Source: T3Sed10-241 sp036796255
GTDB taxonomy: Bacteria > Bacteroidota > Bacteroidia > Flavobacteriales_D > Cryomorphaceae
Length of the DNA: 64,000 bases
Direction: 5' to 3'
Assembly: GCA_036796255.1 (NCBI GenBank)
Contig: DAIRDH010000001.1
Location: 88,298-152,297 of the forward strand
A program made the position numbers and the translations under genes. Of this stretch, positions 26,999 through 34,715 are shown piece by piece. Every line of letters begins with the position of its first letter. Position 1 is the stretch's first letter. The notes beneath the pieces are model-generated. The model searched no databases. It saw only the letters and a program-made list of their open reading frames with translations, and had not been told where the DNA came from.

Positions 26999-27029
26999 TT
27001 GATGGAGCGACTAAGAGTTTTTAACTTTG
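26999..27029 (+). promoter_or_regulatory. Promoter of the desaturase-lysoplasmalogenase operon
   Basis: TTG (26999-27001), a 20-base spacer and TAACTTTG (27022-27029) match the Bacteroidota consensus perfectly in the -7 box. The predicted transcript starts near 27036. That excludes the upstream in-frame TTG and GTG (27027 and 27030), which lie in or against the promoter, as translation starts. Confidence 0.65.
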
Positions 27030-27044
27030 GTGAAATTATTTCCG

Positions 27045-28277
27045 GTGGACAATCTCAACCCCGTTATCCTCGCAATTCCCATTTTTTTCCTCCTCATGGC
27101 GGCCGAGGTGGTGTATGATTATGTGAAGCAACGCAAGCTATACAGGCTCAGCGATGCCGTGTCTAACATCAGCTGTGGTATCGTGGAGCAGCTTACCGGA
27201 CTCTTTGCCAAAATATTTACCGTAGCGGCCTACCATTTTATCTTCGTGAATTTTGCAATCTTCGAGCTTGAAAACACCTGGTATTGGCTGGTGCTGGCAT
27301 TTTTGGGTGTTGACTTTTTTTATTATTGGGCCCACAGGATGAGCCATCAGGTCAACTTGTTTTGGTTGGGTCATGTGGTGCATCACCAGAGTGAGGACTA
27401 CAACCTTTCCGTGGCTTTGCGCCAAAGTACCTTTCAGAAAATGTTCACCTTTTACTTCTACTTCCCCATGGCCTTTTTGGGATTCAAAACGGAGTGGTTT
27501 GTTTTGATGGGTGCATTTAACCTCTTGTATCAGTTCTGGATACATACCGAAGTGATAGATAAATTGCCAAAGTGGTTCGAGTATATTTTCAATACTCCGG
27601 CCCACCACAGGGTGCACCACGGCCGCGATCCGAAGTACATTGACAAGAACCACGCAGGCACCCTGATTATTTGGGACCGCATGTTTGGCACATTCCAGCA
27701 AGAGGAGGAAAGACCAACCTATGGCATTACCACGCCGCTCAACACCTGGAATCCGGTAATGGCCAATGTAAAACCCTTTGTCAATCTATGGAATGAGGTC
27801 AAGGAGGTGCCGGGGCTTGCCAATAAATTTAAGCTTGTGTGGATGCCCCCAGGTTGGTATCCCGCTGAGCTAGGCGGATTTCGACCTCCAAAAGCTATCG
27901 ATAGAAACAGTTACACCAAGTTTGATGTCGAAGTTTCGAAAGGATTGAACATATACCTCTTCGTCCAGTACCTGCTCATTTTGGGCATGACTTCTTTCTT
28001 TTTGTTTAATACCGCGGGAATGTCCTGGGCACTGATGGCTTTGATAGCTGGCTTTATTGTGCTGTCAGTCACTTTTCTCGGTATGGTATTCGAAAAAAGA
28101 AGTTTGGCCATTCGGATTGAGTCTCTCCGTTTTGGAATAACCCTGTTACTTGCACTTTACCTCACCTATATCAGTATGATTCCAGCCTTCATTGTTGGAC
28201 TCGCGTTTATCGTAGGAGTGCTCTCGGTTTTCATTCTCCAGCGCACCGCTTTCCACCGGGTAGTTCCATTAAAATGA
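27045..28277 (+). CDS. Membrane fatty-acid hydroxylase / sterol desaturase family
   Basis: The product is about 410 residues when started at the GTG at 27045, chosen because the promoter ends at 27029 and no ATG is available before the first membrane helix. The three histidine boxes that bind the di-iron centre are intact: HRMSH, HVVHHQSED and HRVHHGRD. It has several transmembrane helices, including three extra at the C-terminus (MTSFFLFNTAGMSWALMALI, FGITLLLALYLTYISMIPAF). Members hydroxylate or desaturate lipids such as carotenoids, sphingolipids or ether lipids; the substrate is unknown here. It is coupled to the next gene by a 4-base overlap. Confidence 0.88.
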   Translation: MDNLNPVILAIPIFFLLMAAEVVYDYVKQRKLYRLSDAVSNISCGIVEQLTGLFAKIFTVAAYHFIFVNFAIFELENTWYWLVLAFLGVDFFYYWAHRMSHQVNLFWLGHVVHHQSEDYNLSVALRQSTFQKMFTFYFYFPMAFLGFKTEWFVLMGAFNLLYQFWIHTEVIDKLPKWFEYIFNTPAHHRVHHGRDPKYIDKNHAGTLIIWDRMFGTFQQEEERPTYGITTPLNTWNPVMANVKPFVNLWNEVKEVPGLANKFKLVWMPPGWYPAELGGFRPPKAIDRNSYTKFDVEVSKGLNIYLFVQYLLILGMTSFFLFNTAGMSWALMALIAGFIVLSVTFLGMVFEKRSLAIRIESLRFGITLLLALYLTYISMIPAFIVGLAFIVGVLSVFILQRTAFHRVVPLK

Positions 28278-29017
28278 ACAGGGACGTTTGGTTCACCTTC
28301 CTTTTCATGGTGCTTTTGAGCATCCACGTTTACAGCGGTCAATGGGGCGTACTTGATGTTGAACATGGCGATACTTTTAAGCTGATCACGCAGTTAAGTA
28401 AGCCCACTTTACTACTTACCCTCATTTTTTGGTTGCTAATGGAAATCAGGCAAAGTTGGTCAACCCAGTTTTTCAAATGGATGCTAGCGGGCTTGATTTT
28501 TTCATTGGGTGGAGATGTCTTGCTGATTTTTCAGGAACTTGATGGACAATACTTTGTTTTAGGACTCACCTCCTTCCTTCTCGCGCATCTCGCATACATT
28601 TGGGCATTTACAAAAACTTACCGCAACGACCACGAAGTGAGTTTGCTGAGGCAGCAGGGCTGGTTACTGGTATTGATCGTTGGCTACGCGGTCTATTTCT
28701 TCAGCAGGATATCACCCAGCTTGGGTGGATATACCGCTCCCGTGATGGCATATACCCTGGTAATAGCTGTCATGGCACTATTGGCTTTCAACAGGTACGG
28801 AAAAGTAAGCTCAGGAAGTTTTTGGTGGGTTGCTGCCGGCGCGGTACTGTTCATGATGTCTGACAGTATTTTGGCGTGGAACAAGTTTGCGGATAGGCTT
28901 ACATACGGCCATGCCTTGATCATGGCCACTTACGGGATGGCTCAATTATACATTACCAAAGGAGCTTTGCTGCAAATACATGATACCCAAAATAGGGATA
29001 CCAGGGTGTGCTACTAA
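28274..29017 (+). CDS. Lysoplasmalogenase-like YhhN family protein
   Basis: The 247-residue protein has about eight membrane helices and the YhhN/TMEM86 pattern (LAGLIFSLGGDVLLIF, GLTSFLLAHLAYIWAF, GAVLFMMSDSILAWNKF, GHALIMATYGMAQLYI), with the conserved GD, H and SD residues. Characterised members cleave the vinyl-ether bond of lysoplasmalogens. Its ATG overlaps the stop of the di-iron hydroxylase gene (ATGA), which suggests a shared ether- or modified-lipid pathway; this link is inference. Confidence 0.85.
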   Translation: MNRDVWFTFLFMVLLSIHVYSGQWGVLDVEHGDTFKLITQLSKPTLLLTLIFWLLMEIRQSWSTQFFKWMLAGLIFSLGGDVLLIFQELDGQYFVLGLTSFLLAHLAYIWAFTKTYRNDHEVSLLRQQGWLLVLIVGYAVYFFSRISPSLGGYTAPVMAYTLVIAVMALLAFNRYGKVSSGSFWWVAAGAVLFMMSDSILAWNKFADRLTYGHALIMATYGMAQLYITKGALLQIHDTQNRDTRVCY

Positions 29018-29133
29018 CTTTTTATTGCCGGTTTATATTGGTTGCCGCTGCGGTCTGCCATCTTCTTGGTATCTAGAAGCAACTTAAAGACATCATTTAC
29101 GTCAATTATATTTTATTTAAACTGATTATCAGA

Positions 29134-29152
29134 TTTATACGATCCGTATAAA
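29134..29152. repeat. Inverted repeat, candidate operator
   Basis: TTTATACG (29134-29141) and CGTATAAA (29145-29152) form a perfect palindrome around ATC. It ends where the -33 element of the predicted promoter should lie, 23 bases before the -7 box. This position suits a repressor or activator site. There is no T tract after it, which argues against a terminator. Confidence 0.5.
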
Positions 29153-29175
29153 TTAGCAGAATATGAATAAATTGT

Positions 29176-29183
29176 TAAATTTG
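29176..29183 (+). promoter_or_regulatory. -7 element of the VTC/DUF4956 operon
   Basis: TAAATTTG is a perfect TAnnTTTG box. The predicted transcript would start near 29190, giving a leader of about 34 bases before the TTG start at 29224. No TTTG is present at -33, where the inverted repeat lies instead, so activation by a protein is plausible. Confidence 0.5.
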
Positions 29184-29223
29184 TTGCAACATCGTCTTAC
29201 AGGTTTGCACTGATTCTTTTGCC

Positions 29224-30285
29224 TTGTCCAGAAAAAAAATCAACCTGTCCATCGTGGCAGTCCTTCTTCTAGTTTTCTTGATCGCCTCTGCGTTTATTCA
29301 GGTGCCGTATAAAATTAAAGGTAAAGCTATGTCCTTACCTGGTACTGAGTATAGCCTGATCCGTTCCGTTGATGGCAATCTGGTTTCATCTCATATAGAC
29401 CATGTGCACAATGCGGTAAATGATTTCAATGTTACTGAATTTCAGCGTGGTGATGTGGTTGCTTTTCGATTAAACGATGGGCTTATTGAGCGCAGGTCTG
29501 TATCAAAAGGGGACACCTTGGGGTTTATTTTATCCAACGAGGAGCAGCGCAATCTAATTCAACTCCAAGGCCAACTTGATGTGCTCAATGCCGAACTGGA
29601 ATTTTTCACAACCGGGCAGAAGCCTGAGGATGTCATGCTCGCTAAAGAGGCCTGGCAGCTTGCCACCCAAGAGCTCCGCACACAGGAGAAGCTCATGAAC
29701 AGAACCAGAACGTTGATATCGGATGGTGTTATCTCAACACAGGAGTTTGAAATCGAAGAGAACCAACTTAAAGTAAAGCAGCTTGAAGAGAAAATAGCAG
29801 AAGCCAACTATCTCAGCGTTACTACAGGCGAGAAACCAGAACAAGAAAAGTTGATTCGGGCGAGGATTGATGCCTTGCGCATGCAGACAGCCCAAATTGA
29901 AAACCGTCTCAACTTTTTCACCATCACGGCTCCTTTTTCTGGTAAAATTAATTTTCCACGCAACCCAGCTGAAAAAGGAACCATACTTACACTTACAGAT
30001 ACGTCGATAGTCGTAGGTGTAATGCCAGTGCGTCTGGAAGAGTATGCATATGTAAGTCCAGGTCAGCAGGCGGCTGTTGACGACCGGCAAGGCGAGGTGG
30101 TTTCGATTGAAGATGTCATACATTTCGTAGACAACAGACAAGCGTTTTTTGTAACGATCATCTGGCCCTTTACTGAAGAGATTCGAATTGGCAGCCTGAT
30201 GGAAGTAGAAATCGAAAGTGATACCATTTCCTTAATGCAGCTTTTTTTGCGCAGGTTCACTAACAATGCCATACGGAATAGCTGA
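29224..30285 (+). CDS. HlyD-like membrane-fusion protein
   Basis: The 353-residue protein starts with TTG; the frame has no ATG before the membrane anchor and is closed by a TAA at 29176. It has an N-terminal TM helix (LSIVAVLLLVFLIASAFIQV) and a first lipoyl-like half (IERRSVSKGDTLGFI). A long coiled-coil hairpin spans about residues 100-215 (QLQGQLDVLNAELEFF ... QLEEKIAEANYLS), followed by a second lipoyl/barrel part (FFTITAPFSGKINFPRNPAE). It looks like a periplasmic adaptor of RND/ABC-type systems, yet no transporter or TolC gene is nearby. Its stop shares one base with the ATG of the VTC gene. Confidence 0.8.
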   Translation: MSRKKINLSIVAVLLLVFLIASAFIQVPYKIKGKAMSLPGTEYSLIRSVDGNLVSSHIDHVHNAVNDFNVTEFQRGDVVAFRLNDGLIERRSVSKGDTLGFILSNEEQRNLIQLQGQLDVLNAELEFFTTGQKPEDVMLAKEAWQLATQELRTQEKLMNRTRTLISDGVISTQEFEIEENQLKVKQLEEKIAEANYLSVTTGEKPEQEKLIRARIDALRMQTAQIENRLNFFTITAPFSGKINFPRNPAEKGTILTLTDTSIVVGVMPVRLEEYAYVSPGQQAAVDDRQGEVVSIEDVIHFVDNRQAFFVTIIWPFTEEIRIGSLMEVEIESDTISLMQLFLRRFTNNAIRNS

Positions 30286-31031
30286 TGTACAGATATGAAA
30301 GAAAATATTTGGTCGCAAATGAGCACCTTGATGCGCTAAGAAAGCGCATCACTCCGTTCATGCGACCCGATAGTTATGCTGTTGACAACGGGAATGGCAT
30401 CTGCCAATATACTGTTAGAAGCATCTATTATGATACACCTGCATTTAATTGTCTTTATGAAAAGTGGGAAGGGCTTGAGGTGCGAAAGAAGCTGCGCATC
30501 AGGGGATATGATTTATGCACCGACGACAGCCAGGTATTTCTGGAAGTCAAACGAAAACGAGGGAATAGAATATCGAAAACCAGGGGACAAGTTCCGTATT
30601 GTAAACTCGATGATTTTTTGACTTATGGTTTGCCAGTTGGCAAAGAAAATGGACTCAGCGGTCAAAGTGAGACCGATGCCAAACGCTTCCTTTACAATAT
30701 GCACCGCTACGCATACCGCCCTGTTAATTTGATTGTCTATGACAGGGAACCTTTCATGGGTAAGTTTGAGCCGGGTTTGAGAATTACTTTTGACAAAAAT
30801 GTGAAGGCACGGATGTGGCCTTCGACGAAAGATTTATTTAAAGACTCAGGTTTGGCAATGGTTTGGAAAAACAGTTTTGTACTTGAAGTTAAATACGGTG
30901 GAGAGAAAATGCCTAGCTGGATTAGAAGTGTGATTCAAGAATATGCATTGAGGCATGAAGCATTGTCTAAGTTTGCCGTGCCATTTTCTGAAAAAGACAT
31001 TTCAGCTTACAATCTAAAACTAGGAGCCTGA
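30285..31031 (+). CDS. VTC-type polyphosphate polymerase domain protein
   Basis: The 248-residue protein is a single VTC-like triphosphate-tunnel domain: RYERKYLVANEHL, IRSIYYDTPAFNCLYEKWEG, VRKKLRIRGYD, VFLEVKRKRGNRISK, FEPGLRITFDKNV and FVLEVKYGGEKMPSWI. The paired basic residues and the ExK motifs that line the tunnel in yeast Vtc4 are retained. Yeast Vtc4 makes polyphosphate from ATP; bacterial members, often beside DUF4956 genes, remain poorly characterised. Without TM segments it is probably cytosolic and held near the membrane by its operon partner. Confidence 0.88.
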   Translation: MYRYERKYLVANEHLDALRKRITPFMRPDSYAVDNGNGICQYTVRSIYYDTPAFNCLYEKWEGLEVRKKLRIRGYDLCTDDSQVFLEVKRKRGNRISKTRGQVPYCKLDDFLTYGLPVGKENGLSGQSETDAKRFLYNMHRYAYRPVNLIVYDREPFMGKFEPGLRITFDKNVKARMWPSTKDLFKDSGLAMVWKNSFVLEVKYGGEKMPSWIRSVIQEYALRHEALSKFAVPFSEKDISAYNLKLGA

Positions 31032-31032
31032 A

Positions 31033-31707
31033 ATGGTCAATGAGTTCCAAAATTTCTTTCAATTTGCCTTAAGTCCTGAAGAGGCCTTGCTCAATCTTGT
31101 AGCTGCACTGCTTTGTGGCATCTTTATCGGAATCCTATACAGAAGTACTTATTCAGGGATCAGCTATTCTGGCAATTACGTGGTATCACTTGTTATGCTA
31201 ACGATGATCACCGCATTGGTAATTATGGTGATAGGCAACAATCTTGCCCGTGCTTTTGGGCTTGTGGGTGCCATGTCTATTATCCGATTTCGCACCGCGG
31301 TGAAGGATACCCAAGACATCATGTTCATCTTTTTCGCTCTTGCGGCGGGACTGGCATCCGGCGCCGGAATGCATCTCATCTCGGCTGTGGGCACCTTGTT
31401 TATTGGCGTAGTTGTATACATCGCTTCACTGCTCAATGAAGCTACTCCAGCGAGCAAAGAGTACCTTGTGCAATTGGTCTACAAAAACGCTGAAGAGCCG
31501 GAGCGGGAGCTTTTTCGCGTATTTAGAAAGTACTGCTCAAAGTACAAACTGGTCAATATTAAGTCTATTGGTGAGCCCGGTGAAAATCTGAAAGAATATG
31601 CCTATTATGTGGTGCTGAAGAGCCAGCGCCGCAGTGCTGAATTTAGCAATCAATTGAATTCTCTTCCACATGTGCACAGTATCAACGTGTTTTTTGACCA
31701 GGGCTGA
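31033..31707 (+). CDS. DUF4956 membrane protein
   Basis: The 224-residue protein has four TM helices in the first 135 residues, with the family signature GAMSIIRFRTAVKDTQDIMF and FFALAAGLASGAGMHLISAV. It is followed by a cytosolic ferredoxin/ACT-like domain of about 80 residues (KEYLVQLVYKNAEEPERELF ... LNSLPHVHSINVFFDQ). The fold recalls MgtC-type membrane regulators. DUF4956 genes are regularly paired with VTC-domain genes in bacteria, as here (one base between the stop codon of one and the start codon of the next). Role unknown; a partner or regulator of the VTC protein is the simplest guess. Confidence 0.85.
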   Translation: MVNEFQNFFQFALSPEEALLNLVAALLCGIFIGILYRSTYSGISYSGNYVVSLVMLTMITALVIMVIGNNLARAFGLVGAMSIIRFRTAVKDTQDIMFIFFALAAGLASGAGMHLISAVGTLFIGVVVYIASLLNEATPASKEYLVQLVYKNAEEPERELFRVFRKYCSKYKLVNIKSIGEPGENLKEYAYYVVLKSQRRSAEFSNQLNSLPHVHSINVFFDQG

Positions 31708-31711
31708 GAGG

Positions 31712-32668
31712 GTGCCATTGCTTGTAATTGCGTTGCTGTCGGCTTTAGCACTTTGCTCATGTGGCGATGATGATGAGGCCAGGGTGCAGTGCAATGATCC
31801 CTTTGCGGTAAATTTTGACCCCAATGCCAGCACCAATGAGGCTTGTTTGTACCCTGGCAGTATAAGGCAAGTGACCACCTTGACGGATCTGCCTTCCAGC
31901 ATGGGAGAAATTTCAGGGCTGGCGCCCTACGGAGACTTGCTCATTGGCCACAACGACCGCGGAAATCCACCCAATTTGTTTGTCTTTGATAAAGCAGATG
32001 GCGCGGTTAGCTATACGATGAATGTAACAAACCGATCAAACAGTGATTGGGAAGACTTGGCATACAATGAGAATTATCTTTTCATTGGTGATATGGGCAA
32101 CAATGACGGGAACCGCACCAACCTGGCCATACACAGGGTGCCATGGAGCAATTTCAATCCCGAGTCAAGCACTGATTTGCAGGCCGATGCCTCCCTGGCA
32201 TTTAGCTATCCCGAACAAACCCAATTCAATCAGGCTGATCACAATTTCGATTGTGAGGCCATCTTTTATTGGGGGGATCACATCTACCTCTTTACAAAGA
32301 ACAGACTGGACCGGCGCAGCAATTTATACCGCATTTCAGCTCAACCTGGCCCGGCACAATTCGCTGAGCTCTTAGGAGGCTTCAATTCGAGCGGCCGAAT
32401 TACCGGCGCTGATTTAAACGAGGATGGCAGCTTGCTGGCCTTAATGGGATACAACCGCAATGGAAATTGCTTTGTGTGGAAATTTTCAGAGTTTCCCTTG
32501 GGTGACTTTCTATCAGGACGCAAGGAGCAGTACATTTTGGGGCCATTTTCTACTTTTGGCCAAATGGAAAGTATTCTTTTTGAAAATGACAGCACGCTTT
32601 ACATCGCTAGTGAAGCCGTATCAGAACTTGGATTGCCTCCCCGGCTTTTCCGGCTCGACGGTTTTTAA
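31712..32668 (+). CDS. Lipoprotein with beta-propeller-like repeats
   Basis: The GTG at 31712, 4 bases after the DUF4956 stop, gives a clean lipoprotein signal (PLLVIALLSALALCSCGDDD). An ATG at 31670 overlaps the DUF4956 gene. After the lipobox comes a Bacteroidota CxDP-type motif (CNDPFAVNFDPNASTNEACL). A roughly 260-residue domain with repeats follows (MGEISGLAPYGDLLIGHNDR, SDWEDLAYNENYLFIGDMGN, HNFDCEAIFYWGDHIYLFTK). The ISGLA, WEDLA and GDMGNN motifs recur in secreted propeller proteins related to phytase-like or NHL domains. No active site was assigned. It is the last gene of the VTC operon. Confidence 0.75.
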   Translation: MPLLVIALLSALALCSCGDDDEARVQCNDPFAVNFDPNASTNEACLYPGSIRQVTTLTDLPSSMGEISGLAPYGDLLIGHNDRGNPPNLFVFDKADGAVSYTMNVTNRSNSDWEDLAYNENYLFIGDMGNNDGNRTNLAIHRVPWSNFNPESSTDLQADASLAFSYPEQTQFNQADHNFDCEAIFYWGDHIYLFTKNRLDRRSNLYRISAQPGPAQFAELLGGFNSSGRITGADLNEDGSLLALMGYNRNGNCFVWKFSEFPLGDFLSGRKEQYILGPFSTFGQMESILFENDSTLYIASEAVSELGLPPRLFRLDGF

Positions 32669-32682
32669 ATACGCTGTCTACC

Positions 32683-34584
32683 TCAGTCCAATGCTGTCAA
32701 GCTCTCAGAAGCTTCCTCCCAGTCAGCCAGTTTGCGCTCCAGCTTGGATTCCAACTGACTTGTAGTAAGTTGATGGCTTTGAACCTCCTTGGCATTCGAA
32801 TAGTCTAGGTCCTTGCCTTTCGCTTTGTGGTCTTCAAGCTGAGCTTCAAGTTTTTCCACTTCTTTCTCAAGGGCCGAAATGCGTTTAGATAGCTGCCATT
32901 TCTCCTTCTCATTCCCACCTTTGGGCTTTTCAACGGCCTGGTTTTGCTTCTTCTCATATTCAAAGGCTTTGATGGAAGCGGCTTGCTTGAGCTCAAGAAA
33001 TTCGGCAATGTCGCCGGGAAACACAGACATCACACCATCTTTTATCTCCATCACATTCTTTGTGAGGCCTTTGAGAAAGTCCCTGTCGTGAGATACTACC
33101 AGTAGGGTACCATCAAATTGCTGAAGGGCTGTTTTGAGCACATCCTTCGCGCGCATGTCGAGGTGATTGGTCGGCTCATCGAGTATCACGAAGTTGTATT
33201 CGTGCAGCAAGAGCTTACACAGAGCGAGCCTTGCACGTTCGCCGCCCGACAGTACTTTTACTTTCTTAAATACATCGTCGCCTTGGAACATAAAGGCACC
33301 GAGTAAGGTGCGGATGTGCTTGCGGTAATCACCTGTGGCTTCATTGTCGATCACATCGTGCACGGTAAGCTCGGGTGGCAGCTCCTCGCTTTGGTTTTGG
33401 CTGTAATAGCCCAGATTGACGTTGTAGCCAAGCTCGCATTCGCCCTTATATGCAGTAAGGCCTGCGATGACCTTGGTCAGGGTAGTTTTACCTACGCCAT
33501 TTTTGCCCAGAAGGGCCACGCGCTCTCCACGTGCAATTTCAAAATTGAGTCCGCCAAATACTTTTTTGTCACCGTAGTCTTTTGACAAGTTCTCTGCATT
33601 GACAACTATTTTTCCCGAACGGGGCGCAGGCCTGAACCGGAAGCTGAAGGATGAGTTCTCCTCATCATCTACTTCCACGAGGTCCATCTTGTCGAGCTTC
33701 TTGATTAAGCTTTGTGCAAACGATGCCTTGCTGCTTTTCGCCCTGAACTTGTTGATAAGCAGTTCGGTTTGTTTTATCTCCCGGTCCTGGTTCTTTTTTG
33801 CTTCAAGCTGCCTCTGAATCACTTCTTTTCTCAACTCCACAAAGCGGGTGTAAGATGCGGGGTAGTCATAGGCTTTGCCATTGACAAGCTCCAATGTACG
33901 GTTGGTCACCTGATCGAGAAATTCGCGGTCGTGGGAGATAAGCAGCACCGCTCCGGGTTGAATTTTAAGGTACTTCTCAAGCCACTGAACCGACTCCATG
34001 TCGAGGTGGTTGGTAGGCTCATCGAGTAGTATCAGGTTGGGCTTTTTCAAGAGAATCTTAGCCAATGCCACACGCATTTTCCAACCTCCACTGAAGGTGT
34101 TCAAGGGCTTTTCGAAATCTTCGCGGGTGAATCCAAGGCCCAGCAACACCCGCTCCACTTCTTCAGCCTGTGTGTTGACATCGTAAATACCCAATTGTAC
34201 AGATACCCTGTTGAGGTCTTCAGCGAGGTTCATGTAGCCCTCACTTTCGTAGTCCGTGCGACGCTCAAGCTCCATGCTGAGGCGGTCCATTTCTTTCTCC
34301 AGCGCGCGCGCCTCTTCAAAAGCGGTCATCACTTCATTGTACACGGAGAGGGTGGAGTGGAAGTCGAGGTCTTGAGGAAGGTAGCCAAGGGTAAAGTCCT
34401 TAGGCTTAATCACGGTGCCTTCGTTGGGCTTGATGGCACCGAGGATGATCTTGAGAAAGGTGGATTTACCAGCACCGTTTTTGCCGACAAGCCCTACTTT
34501 ATCATTCTCACCGATAAACACGGAAATTCCATCAAAGAGAACCCTTTCGGCAAAAGCCAACTGTAAATTTTCAACCTTGAGCAT
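32683..34584 (-). CDS. ABC-F family ribosome-acting ATPase
   Basis: The 633-residue protein has two ABC domains and no membrane segments. Walker A motifs are GLVGKNGAGKSTFLK and ALLGKNGVGKTTLTK; signatures are FSGGWKMRVALAK and LSGGERARLALCK; Walker B motifs both read LDEPTNHLDM. A basic P-site tRNA-interaction linker (QRQLEAKKNQDREIKQTELL) joins them, and the C-terminus is a coiled coil (SKRISALEKEVEKLEAQLED) as in Uup. ABC-F proteins act on the ribosomal E site. It converges on the VTC operon, and a -7 box (34633-34626) precedes it. Confidence 0.93.
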   Translation of the reverse strand: MLKVENLQLAFAERVLFDGISVFIGENDKVGLVGKNGAGKSTFLKIILGAIKPNEGTVIKPKDFTLGYLPQDLDFHSTLSVYNEVMTAFEEARALEKEMDRLSMELERRTDYESEGYMNLAEDLNRVSVQLGIYDVNTQAEEVERVLLGLGFTREDFEKPLNTFSGGWKMRVALAKILLKKPNLILLDEPTNHLDMESVQWLEKYLKIQPGAVLLISHDREFLDQVTNRTLELVNGKAYDYPASYTRFVELRKEVIQRQLEAKKNQDREIKQTELLINKFRAKSSKASFAQSLIKKLDKMDLVEVDDEENSSFSFRFRPAPRSGKIVVNAENLSKDYGDKKVFGGLNFEIARGERVALLGKNGVGKTTLTKVIAGLTAYKGECELGYNVNLGYYSQNQSEELPPELTVHDVIDNEATGDYRKHIRTLLGAFMFQGDDVFKKVKVLSGGERARLALCKLLLHEYNFVILDEPTNHLDMRAKDVLKTALQQFDGTLLVVSHDRDFLKGLTKNVMEIKDGVMSVFPGDIAEFLELKQAASIKAFEYEKKQNQAVEKPKGGNEKEKWQLSKRISALEKEVEKLEAQLEDHKAKGKDLDYSNAKEVQSHQLTTSQLESKLERKLADWEEASESLTALD

Positions 34585-34625
34585 GTGAATCTATTTTTCC
34601 CGCAAAGGGGAAGATTATTGGGCTG

Positions 34626-34633
34626 CAAAGGTA
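34626..34633 (-). promoter_or_regulatory. -7 element of the ABC-F gene
   Basis: The reverse strand reads TACCTTTG, a perfect TAnnTTTG, about 42 bases upstream of the ATG. A possible TTG lies only 14 bases further up, so the -33 box is uncertain. Confidence 0.45.
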
Positions 34634-34662
34634 AAGATTGAAGACCACAAGTACTGTGAATA

Positions 34663-34693
34663 AATAAAAAAGGGGAACCTTAAGTTCCCCTTT
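34663..34693 (-). terminator. Rho-independent terminator of the type IX operon
   Basis: AAAGGGGAAC (34669-34678) pairs with GTTCCCCTTT (34684-34693) around a 5-base loop. On the minus strand it is followed by TTTTTT within an A/T-rich tail. It sits 23 bases after the gldN stop and separates the gld operon from the ABC-F gene. Confidence 0.9.
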
Positions 34694-34715
34694 GTAAATT
34701 TTGATCAGAATGAGG

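Larger units (their letters stand above)
29018..29223. other. AT-rich leader of the VTC/DUF4956 operon
   Basis: These 206 bases are visibly more AT-rich than their surroundings and hold no gene. They contain the 8+8 inverted repeat at 29134-29152 and the -7 box at 29176-29183. A 16-codon open frame starting at 29163 overlaps the promoter and is probably not translated. Confidence 0.6.

Noticed and set aside
29163..29213. 16-codon open frame (MNKLLNLLQHRLTGLH) as a leader peptide
   Set aside because: It overlaps the predicted -7 box and transcript start, so it would not be fully transcribed.
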